A DNA stretch of 16,761 bases from contig CAZLNE010000039.1 in assembly GCA_964560975.1 (NCBI GenBank), positions 1 through 16,761 of the forward strand, given 5' to 3'. This DNA is from JAAZLA01 sp964560975. Its GTDB lineage: Bacteria; Spirochaetota; Spirochaetia; Treponematales; Treponemataceae. The first letter of the stretch is position 1. Every line of letters starts with the position of its first letter. The notes under the pieces were generated by a model, which was not told the DNA's origin, searched no databases, and saw only the letters and a program-made list of their open reading frames with translations. A program made the position numbers and the translations under genes. Shown here piece after piece: positions 7,301 through 13,302 of the stretch.

Positions 7301-8118
7301 TCAAATTGTGCATTTCCGTTATCAAGAAAATCTTTTACCTCATGTTCATCAGGAAAAGATGGAGTGCCGGAGTTCAGGGCTTTTTCTAGTTTTGGAAAAG
7401 TTTTATTTTCTTTATCTTTTTCAGATATTTCTGTGAAGTGCTGTAGTACTCCGCTTAGTGCTGTATTCACTTTTGAGATTATTGTTTTATACTGCGTAAT
7501 TATTTCGTTTTTTTGATTTTCAAAAAGGCCGAGGAAGTTAAGAGGTTTTGCAATGCTCGTATGATGCACCAAGACAGAGGCGAATAATTCTTGTGCAATT
7601 TTTTCTATTTTCTTTGTACCTATAAACTGCTGAAGTGAAGAATTTGCCCTGTGTTTTAAGACAAAGGGAATGGCATTTTTTTCTGCAAACTCGCGGGCCC
7701 TTACGGGGTCGGTGGTAAAATCGGGACTAATGCCGAAAAAACGCCCTCCTCGTTTTACGATTGATGCGCAGTAAGAATCGAGGGTTTGGATTCGCGCTGT
7801 TTGGAATTCATTGACCGCTTTTTGGGCTCTAAGGGTAAATATATCCTGTTCGCTGCTGTTAGCTAGGTCTTTAAGCGTTTCATACATGCGTTTATACATT
7901 TCAGATGCAGCTTTATCGGTAAAGGTAAGAGTCAGTATTTTATCAACAGGTATATTGCGAACGGTAATAAGATAGGCAAATCGGTATGCAATAACACGGG
8001 TTTTTCCGGAGCCTGCACCTGCTGCAACAACTGCGTTTGTATTAAGCTCTATTGCTTTAAACTGTTCATTATTTATATTTTCTTTATCTTCAAAAAAAGC
8101 GCAGGTTTGTTCTTTCAT
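4336..8118 (-). CDS. addA: AddA helicase-nuclease subunit (UvrD-like helicase plus RecB-type nuclease)
   Basis: Motor and nuclease subunit of AddAB, which resects double-strand breaks for RecA-dependent repair. 1260 aa, near the usual ~1200. SF1A helicase motifs in order: Walker A AGAGSGKT (33-40); Ia LTLTFTDKAASEM (62-74); II DEFQD (385-389); III VGDEKQSIYRFRGAD (431-445); IV LSTNFRSS (462-469); V MSIHKSKGLEFP (826-837); VI LLYVALTRAEKA (902-913). The C-terminal PD-(D/E)XK nuclease shows H1101 (FGTIAHSYAE), GSID (D1183), DFKT (D1196, K1198) and QLALY (1211-1215); all look intact. An Asp/Asn/Thr/Ala-rich low-complexity stretch (about 555-590) interrupts the region after motif IV. The start overlaps the addB stop (ATGA) behind a strong AGGAGGT, so the two are translationally coupled. 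Confidence 0.93.
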   Translation of the reverse strand: MKEQTCAFFEDKENINNEQFKAIELNTNAVVAAGAGSGKTRVIAYRFAYLITVRNIPVDKILTLTFTDKAASEMYKRMYETLKDLANSSEQDIFTLRAQKAVNEFQTARIQTLDSYCASIVKRGGRFFGISPDFTTDPVRAREFAEKNAIPFVLKHRANSSLQQFIGTKKIEKIAQELFASVLVHHTSIAKPLNFLGLFENQKNEIITQYKTIISKVNTALSGVLQHFTEISEKDKENKTFPKLEKALNSGTPSFPDEHEVKDFLDNGNAQFESGLTKEMIKLFLLQKVSISMKKPPYTDIKDCIDELKDNYLELTGICNFILNAKVIKDIMTLLEEFQSEFNKLKRMSGILTFKDVSDLALEILKTNSDIRETEKNSVQAIMIDEFQDDNAQQRDMLFLLAEKSASVLKKEFSPDIPKPEDLCPNKLFFVGDEKQSIYRFRGADVEVFRSLKNIFDSSVTLSTNFRSSNSLVAGFNSLFGGADYPQSIEALGKTETIRPQRSSIFIKKEHLEGETEYPPYEAEYTSVSYSSKNISKRGTIEPGIHVCLFDAKNEDEAEEQTADTDTDSNTNIDANENAADAAINAFDNSIEILSVKENLAFFTAEKIRSIIDDSNGEYKYKDIAILFRSYTNQFYYEKYLRAFGIPYVSESINSFFSDAPVNDMYSLLRLILFPNDIVSYASVLHSPFVRISHSGVNTCISLWNNSSVPFNKEAEESLDIADRYFYKVGRERYERLCSIIKQSSVHELITRIWYSEGYRFETLWNDEVSQYAELYDFLFELACRIDSEGKTLVDFIDILDDLQNENSPLTDMDIPLERPGAVRLMSIHKSKGLEFPIVFVCGLSDKGRNDTNMEAVFFDKDYGVCINIENNTGIPDCKDNYFFTRSRQKEKYLRDAELRRLLYVALTRAEKAVYLTASISMTKNAEKYVKTTDDFGNPLNHFESYISALCNYSLNSKDKDGGYLTPSFCRPNNTFISLLFPALHGFIEQKENLTASSIKPFSIEGIPQYTMEEANAKTRNNHKKDRITVQNLAYPLYMSIQEKLDDTEQDFHISPSSLHINNDTLDLQTDTDSTYTEIDEIIASVQEGKFGYEDFGTIAHSYAESLFTGLPVELPTRITSALSAKQLEKVQIIAQTMAENFLQTDLGQMAANASWRKNEYNFKLLIECSNTTDYRIITGSIDLAFSYGDILYIVDFKTDVKQDISKHTAQLALYRKALSEMKNCNITQIHCYLHYLRTNTYLNITEHTDSINIETMLFE

Positions 8119-8133
8119 GTTTGTTGACCTCCT
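8115..8133 (-). promoter_or_regulatory. addA ribosome binding site and addB/addA stop-start overlap
   Basis: On the minus strand AGGAGGT (8133-8127) lies 8 nt before ATG 8118-8116. The addB stop TGA (8117-8115) overlaps that start as ATGA. The perfect Shine-Dalgarno, lying inside addB coding sequence, fixes the addA start and suggests coupled translation giving balanced subunits. Confidence 0.9.
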
Positions 8134-10946
8134 GCGTTTTCTGTTCTTTTCATGCTGCTTTTTACTATGGCTGTTTTATCGCCGTCTACAATAAAGGTTG
8201 TTCTGCAGACAGGTTTATGTTCACACTTACTGCAGGTCTCATAGGGAATACCGTCGGGTAAAGTAAAGTCTGAGAGAATGTTCGAATTAAAAAATTGAAT
8301 ATCGGTATCTAAAACATCGAGAGTATCTGAGAAAGATAATAGGCCTCCTTCATCATCCGAGCTCCGCATGGCCTGGTCTTTCCCTTTCCCAATGGTTTTA
8401 TTTGTATAGGTATTTTTAATAATTCCAAAAACAATAGTTTGTTTTTTTTGGTGTATACTGAAAAATCCTGCACCATATACTTTGGCTTTTTCAGTATGTT
8501 CGTAAAGTTTTGTATACATTGCTAATTGATAATCTGATATTGTGCTTCCGTCAATAGAAAGACAATCTTTGCGTGAAGGGGTTTTCCCTGTTTTAAAATC
8601 GAGTATCCAAATACCATCAGAGTTTTCTACCACGAGATCTATGAATCCCTTAAGAAGATACTCCTCTTTTTCTATTATATATTCTTCCTCCGTTGAGAGA
8701 ATTTTACTGTTTCCAAAAAACCGCATAAATACGGCTAAAAATTCAGAGAGCTTTTTATACAATGAAGAAGATTGCGCTTTTACAACCTGTACGGTAAGGT
8801 CATTTATAACTTCGTTAGGAAAACAGGAGTGGGGGAAATTTGTAATAACATCATCTAACGCTTTGACTAGGGTTTGTCCCGCCCTTTCCTCCAGAGTAAG
8901 ATTGCCTTCTGGAAGCAGTGTTTGAGTTTTCTTATAGTGTTCAAAAAAATTATTTAAAATCTTATGGTAAATTGTACCGAGAAAAACATCATCTAAAAGA
9001 TTTGCTTCAAGCGACACCGGCTTTAACTTTAAAACAGTCTTATACAAAAAATACAGAGGACAGGTAAAATATTCGCGCAGGGCTGTTGCAGATATTTTTA
9101 TTTTGCCTGCGGCCTTATCAGTTAGATATTCTTTTACACGGTCCATTAATACTTCATCAAGAGTAATCTTTTTTTTTAACGGAGGCAGGGGGTTAAACCA
9201 TTTCAAAAAACTGTCTTTTTGTAAGCGGTGTAGATAAGAAACCTTATGGTCTGTACTGTTTTTCTGAATCGAATCGAAGATGGTTTTTTCAAGTAAAAAA
9301 GAGTCATTGTACGGATGCGCATCAGGTTCTGGTTCAAAGACGCTGTGCGGAAGCGACCAGCCGGAAAATGTTTTTGATGCACAAGAAAACCGTGCATTTG
9401 AAAGGCAGTATAAGACAGCGAATTGATCTGATACATTGTAGTCTTCTATATTAAGACGGTCTCTCTTGTTGCGGGAAAGAAAGTCAAGAGGTTTATACAG
9501 TACCGAGATTTGTTTTTGTCCTGCATTAAGTACAATTGAGTGTTCAAAGGGAGAAGCTGCGGCGGTTTTGTATGGAAAAATATGAACGCCGTGTAATTGT
9601 GTTTGGGCCAAATACTCGCAGGAATCAATATAACGGCAGAAAAAAGAAAGAGGATCTGACGGTATACAACTTTCAAAATCTTTTTCTAATGAAGAAAGAG
9701 ACATAAGTTCGGTAATGCACCGGCTTAATACCAAATCTGCTTCCTGTGTGAAGGCGGTGCTGTCAAAAAAAGTTCGTTTAAAAATAAAGTAAGCTTGTCT
9801 AAGTTCGGAAAACGAAAGAGCAGATGTAAAGCGCAAGATGGATGTTTTTAAACTATGATAAAACGCAGCAATAAGCTTATTAGGAACATTTGATAGGGTT
9901 TTTTCCCAAATATCTACATACTGGCCGTTTGTTTCATACGAGATAAGACAGTTATTAGTAATTCCATACTGCAATAGGGCGTCAATACTCTTTTTTATTT
10001 CATGGTCCCAGGGAAAAGAATTATTGGTTAAAAGCTGCTTAAGAGAAGCAAAGGAAAAAGAATCTGAGACGCATTGTTTTATAAGAGAGAACAAGGTTCC
10101 GGAAGGATAGGATGAAAGGGTTTTTCCAGCCCTAAGCTGATACGGTATGCCTCGTAGTGAAAATTCTCTCATTATATATGGATACAATTCGTCAATATTG
10201 GGAACATGAAGCGCGATTGAAGTATACGAAATATTTTTTTCTTCCCTCAGAGAACGAATATACAGTGCGGTCTTACGAATTTCTTCGCGTGTATTTTCAT
10301 AGACAAAAACTTTCAATGTATCTGTATGAAGACTTTTTGGTGTAACATCTATGATGGTGATATTTGAAGATTCAACAAGTATTTTTTTATACTCGCTATA
10401 GTCCTGGAGAACTGTCGGAAAAAAAAGAAAGTAATGATGGCCATTATCGTGAAAGGGAGGCTTTTCCCAGGCAGGTTCAAATAAATTATGAGCCTCTAAA
10501 AAAGAGCTGTATTCATTCATTAGAGTTAAAAGGTCTGTATCTTCATCATCAGGATTGGTGAGCGGTGATTTTTCCCTCCACGATGCAAGCTGGGGCAATA
10601 AGGATGAGATCCAATCTGCAAAAGATGAACCGTATTCTGCGTAGGTTTCGGGGATGAGAGAAGTAAAAAGGTGTTCTCCGTTTTTTATAGTATGTATATT
10701 TTTTTCGATTAGTTTTTGGGAAAAGAGTTTTCGTACTGCTGATGGAATGCTTTTTTTATCCTGCTTAATAGACCGTATTGCACTTGATTTGAAAGTGTCC
10801 CATGCTATAAACCGTTCTAACGCAACTGCCTTAACCTTTGATGTAAACAAGATTTTTTCAGCCCACATGAGGGCTGTAACTTGTGTTGGAAACACAAATA
10901 TTGAGTCTTCGTTTAGTATGTTGCTAAGCAGTACCTTCTCCACCAT
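8115..10946 (-). CDS. addB: AddB nuclease subunit with Fe-S cluster cysteines
   Basis: Second subunit of AddAB. 943 aa, shorter than the ~1160 of Bacillus AddB. The N-terminus begins directly at a motif-Ia-like SIFVFPTQVTALMWAEK (15-31): no Walker A is present, so this helicase half should not hydrolyse ATP. The C-terminal nuclease has H661 (LGTIYHKIL), GFID (D770), DFKTG (783-787) and QLAMY (807-811). Four cysteines match the AddB iron-sulphur staple: C629 (YFTCPLYFLYK) and C905-x2-C908-x5-C914 (CSKCEHKPVC), bracketing the nuclease. Overlaps addA by 4 nt and is the first gene of the operon. No Shine-Dalgarno precedes ATG 10946; an extended -10 places +1 about 2 nt upstream. The motif set and addA linkage make the identity firm despite low overall conservation of AddB. 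Confidence 0.88.
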   Translation of the reverse strand: MVEKVLLSNILNEDSIFVFPTQVTALMWAEKILFTSKVKAVALERFIAWDTFKSSAIRSIKQDKKSIPSAVRKLFSQKLIEKNIHTIKNGEHLFTSLIPETYAEYGSSFADWISSLLPQLASWREKSPLTNPDDEDTDLLTLMNEYSSFLEAHNLFEPAWEKPPFHDNGHHYFLFFPTVLQDYSEYKKILVESSNITIIDVTPKSLHTDTLKVFVYENTREEIRKTALYIRSLREEKNISYTSIALHVPNIDELYPYIMREFSLRGIPYQLRAGKTLSSYPSGTLFSLIKQCVSDSFSFASLKQLLTNNSFPWDHEIKKSIDALLQYGITNNCLISYETNGQYVDIWEKTLSNVPNKLIAAFYHSLKTSILRFTSALSFSELRQAYFIFKRTFFDSTAFTQEADLVLSRCITELMSLSSLEKDFESCIPSDPLSFFCRYIDSCEYLAQTQLHGVHIFPYKTAAASPFEHSIVLNAGQKQISVLYKPLDFLSRNKRDRLNIEDYNVSDQFAVLYCLSNARFSCASKTFSGWSLPHSVFEPEPDAHPYNDSFLLEKTIFDSIQKNSTDHKVSYLHRLQKDSFLKWFNPLPPLKKKITLDEVLMDRVKEYLTDKAAGKIKISATALREYFTCPLYFLYKTVLKLKPVSLEANLLDDVFLGTIYHKILNNFFEHYKKTQTLLPEGNLTLEERAGQTLVKALDDVITNFPHSCFPNEVINDLTVQVVKAQSSSLYKKLSEFLAVFMRFFGNSKILSTEEEYIIEKEEYLLKGFIDLVVENSDGIWILDFKTGKTPSRKDCLSIDGSTISDYQLAMYTKLYEHTEKAKVYGAGFFSIHQKKQTIVFGIIKNTYTNKTIGKGKDQAMRSSDDEGGLLSFSDTLDVLDTDIQFFNSNILSDFTLPDGIPYETCSKCEHKPVCRTTFIVDGDKTAIVKSSMKRTENAGGQQT

Positions 10947-10954
10947 GGGTAATC

Positions 10955-10963
10955 AGTATACCA
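10955..10963 (-). promoter_or_regulatory. Extended -10 promoter of the addBA operon
   Basis: Minus strand TGG-TATACT (10963-10955) followed by GATTACCC and the addB ATG. The expected +1 is near 10948, giving a 2-nt leader. No convincing -35 hexamer lies 17-18 nt upstream. No ribosome binding site fits between promoter and start. Confidence 0.6.
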
Positions 10964-11037
10964 CAAAAAGAATATTTCTGCATGTTATAGCTGTTTGCTA
11001 TTACATAATTGACACGGTAGTTTTTTCACCTGTAGTA

Positions 11038-11046
11038 TGGTATAAT
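11038..11046 (+). promoter_or_regulatory. Extended -10 promoter of glgX
   Basis: TGG-TATAAT (11038-11046), a perfect extended -10, ends 7 nt before ATG 11054; expected +1 is about 11053. A consensus TTGACA at 11009-11014 is 26 nt from this -10, too far to pair with it, but could drive a weaker -10, TAGTAT (11033-11038, 18-nt spacer), with a start near 11045. Confidence 0.7.
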
Positions 11047-11053
11047 TTTTATT

Positions 11054-13198
11054 ATGGATGAAATTGGTGTATTCCCCGGGAAGCCTCTGCCCCATGGCGC
11101 TTCAATGGTAAAAGATGGTGTTAACTTCAGTGTGTTCAGCCGAAATGCAGAGAAAATCTGGCTCGATATTTTTAAAAACCCCAGTGATGCACAGCCTATC
11201 CATTCCTTTACCCTCGATCCCGAAAGGCACCGTACCGGCGATGTGTGGCATATATTTGTAAAGGGCTTAGGTGCGGGAACTCTTTATTTATACCGTGTGG
11301 AAGGTCCTTTTGAACCTCATCAAGGTCACCGCTTTAATAAACATAACTATCTGTTGGATCCTTATGCAAAAGAGATAACGGATTGTTCAATCTTCAAACA
11401 TATTAGTACCGATTATAGAACCCCTGTTGATTCTGTTGATATTTTACTGGGTAAGCAAAGTTCAGCAGAGTTTTTTCCAAAATGTGTGGTTATTGATGAT
11501 GATGACTTTGACTGGCAGGGCGATAAAAGTCTCAATCACCCCTTACGCATGAGTGTTATTTATGAGACTCATTTAAAAGGACTTACTGCCAATCCCAATT
11601 CTGGAGTTAAACATCCCGGAACCTACCGCGGTTTAATAGAAAAGATTCCATATTTTAAGGAATTAGGCGTAACAAGTATAGAACTTCTTCCCATTCATGA
11701 ATTTGATGAATATGAAAATACGCACATCAATCCAAAATCTGGAGAGCGGCTTAAGAACTATTGGGGTTACAGCACCATAGCCTTTTTTGCGCCGAAGATT
11801 TCTTATGCTTCGGGTCGAAACCCGTGTGATGCTGTCCGCGAGTTCAAAGAAATGGTTCGAGAAATGCATAAAAACGGACTGGAAGTAATCCTTGATATAG
11901 TTTTTAATCATACTGCAGAAGGCAACGAAAAAGGTGTAACCATTAATTTTCGGGGTTTTGATAACTCCATTTACTATATTTTAGAAAAAGATAATAAACA
12001 GTATTACACCAATTACTCAGGATGCGGAAACACTTTTAACTGTAATCACCCGGTTGTGCGGACCTATATAATTGACTGTTTGCGGTATTGGGTGTGCGAG
12101 ATGCATGTAGACGGTTTCCGTTTTGACTTAGGTTCGATTTTAGGCCGTGATCAAAATGGACTTCTTATGGAAAACCCGCCGATGCTTGAACGTATTGCAG
12201 AGGACCCTGTTTTGCGGCACACAAAGATAATTGCCGAAGCTTGGGATGCAGGAGGCGCGTACCAGGTTGGATGGTTCCCCGGCGGCAGATGGGCAGAGTG
12301 GAACGATCGCTTTAGAGATGACATCAGACGGTTTTGGAGAGGGGATGATTATCTTTCTGCAGCAGCAGCAACCCGTGTAACAGGAAGTTCCGATTTGTAC
12401 TTTAGAGATGGAAGAAAACCCTTTCACTCGGTCAATTTTTTAACGAGTCATGACGGTTTTACGCTCAATGATTTAGTGTCATACAATGGTAAACATAATG
12501 ACGAGAATGGCGAAAATAACCGGGATGGAAGTGATCATAATGTAAGTTTTAATTATGGTTTTGAAGGTCCTACAATAAATAAAAAAATAGAACAAGTTAG
12601 AAATCAGCAGATAAAAAATATGCTTCTTACATTGCTTCTTTCCCAGGGAACTCCTATGCTTTTGGCAGGGGATGAAATGCGGAGAACTCAAAATGGCAAT
12701 AACAATGCCTACTGCCAGGATAATGAAATGACCTGGATTAACTGGAGTTTAAAGGAAACTCATGGTGAACTTTTCCGCTTTGTTAAAACAGCCATAGATT
12801 TTCGTTTGAGGCATCCGGCTTTCCGCCGTCCCGAGTTTTTTGCGGGTCAGGACCATTCCTATAACAACCTCCCCGATATTTTCTGGTATGACGAAGACGG
12901 AAAGTCTCCCGACTGGACCAAGCTTAACCACTTTTTAGCCTTTTACCTTGATGGAAGTCATGCAGAAGTATTTTCTGATATTGACGATAACGATTTTTAC
13001 GTTATGTACAACTCATTAGATAAGGATAAAACTGTCGTTATTCCGCCGCCCCAAAATAAAAAACAATGGTATAGAGCTGCAGATACTGCCGCCGCCTTTC
13101 CTACTGATTTTTTGAACCCGGGTAATGAAGAATGCATTCACCCCCAGGATAAATATGTACTTTGTGCCCGGAGCATGGTAGTATTACTTGCAAAATAG
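11054..13198 (+). CDS. glgX: Glycogen debranching enzyme GlgX, GH13 isoamylase type
   Basis: Hydrolyses alpha-1,6 branch points of glycogen limit dextrins in the cytoplasm, complementing glycogen phosphorylase encoded next. 714 aa, normal for the family. An N-terminal CBM48-like domain (about 10-110; GVNFSVFSRNAEK, then YRVEGPFEP) leads into the GH13 barrel: region I DIVFNH (281-286), region II GFRFDLG (354-360, nucleophile D358), region III IIAEAWD (392-398, acid/base E395) and region IV FLTSHDG (462-468, D467). LLAGDEM (537-542 region) and NNAYCQDNEMTWINW are typical GlgX/isoamylase signatures. The start at ATG 11054 fits the family N-terminus (FPGKPLPHGAS); there is no Shine-Dalgarno and a TATAAT lies 7 nt upstream, so the mRNA is predicted to be leaderless. 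There is no terminator before glgP, so read-through into it is possible. Confidence 0.93.
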   Translation: MDEIGVFPGKPLPHGASMVKDGVNFSVFSRNAEKIWLDIFKNPSDAQPIHSFTLDPERHRTGDVWHIFVKGLGAGTLYLYRVEGPFEPHQGHRFNKHNYLLDPYAKEITDCSIFKHISTDYRTPVDSVDILLGKQSSAEFFPKCVVIDDDDFDWQGDKSLNHPLRMSVIYETHLKGLTANPNSGVKHPGTYRGLIEKIPYFKELGVTSIELLPIHEFDEYENTHINPKSGERLKNYWGYSTIAFFAPKISYASGRNPCDAVREFKEMVREMHKNGLEVILDIVFNHTAEGNEKGVTINFRGFDNSIYYILEKDNKQYYTNYSGCGNTFNCNHPVVRTYIIDCLRYWVCEMHVDGFRFDLGSILGRDQNGLLMENPPMLERIAEDPVLRHTKIIAEAWDAGGAYQVGWFPGGRWAEWNDRFRDDIRRFWRGDDYLSAAAATRVTGSSDLYFRDGRKPFHSVNFLTSHDGFTLNDLVSYNGKHNDENGENNRDGSDHNVSFNYGFEGPTINKKIEQVRNQQIKNMLLTLLLSQGTPMLLAGDEMRRTQNGNNNAYCQDNEMTWINWSLKETHGELFRFVKTAIDFRLRHPAFRRPEFFAGQDHSYNNLPDIFWYDEDGKSPDWTKLNHFLAFYLDGSHAEVFSDIDDNDFYVMYNSLDKDKTVVIPPPQNKKQWYRAADTAAAFPTDFLNPGNEECIHPQDKYVLCARSMVVLLAK

Positions 13199-13218
13199 AA
13201 AACAAAAAGTGAAAAAAG

Positions 13219-13238
13219 TTAGTAAATCGGTTTACTAA
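13219..13238. repeat. Perfect 8-bp dyad upstream of the glgP -35 (operator candidate 1)
   Basis: TTAGTAAA (13219-13226) and TTTACTAA (13231-13238) are perfect inverted repeats around TCGG. No T tract follows, so it is not an intrinsic terminator for glgX. It lies just upstream of the glgP -35, a usual place for a regulator site. Confidence 0.6.
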
Positions 13239-13242
13239 GACC

Positions 13243-13271
13243 TTGACCTTAGTATTTTTACATACTATCAT
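13243..13271 (+). promoter_or_regulatory. glgP promoter
   Basis: -35 TTGACC (13243-13248), exactly 17 nt, -10 TATCAT (13266-13271); expected +1 near 13278 with a 25-nt leader carrying AGGAG (13293-13297), 5 nt before ATG. This allows glgP to be controlled separately from glgX. Confidence 0.75.
13250..13267. repeat. Dyad overlapping the glgP spacer and -10 (operator candidate 2)
   Basis: TAGTAT (13250-13255) and ATACTA (13262-13267) form a perfect 6-bp inverted repeat around TTTTAC. It shares the TTAGTA/TACTA half-site with the dyad at 13219-13238, and the two centres are 30 bp apart, about three helical turns. A protein bound here would block the -10. Confidence 0.5.
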
Positions 13272-13302
13272 TCGTTGTGACAGATTTTGAATAGGAGTTC
13301 TC

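Noticed and set aside
4604..7516. Several plus-strand open frames of 69-90 codons across addA, and similar ones across addB
   Set aside because: They lie antisense to strongly conserved helicase and nuclease coding sequence and show no domains or start signals; they are shadows.
13219..13238. Palindrome after glgX as its transcription terminator
   Set aside because: No T tract follows; the next bases are GACCTTGACC and form the glgP -35, so an operator role fits better.
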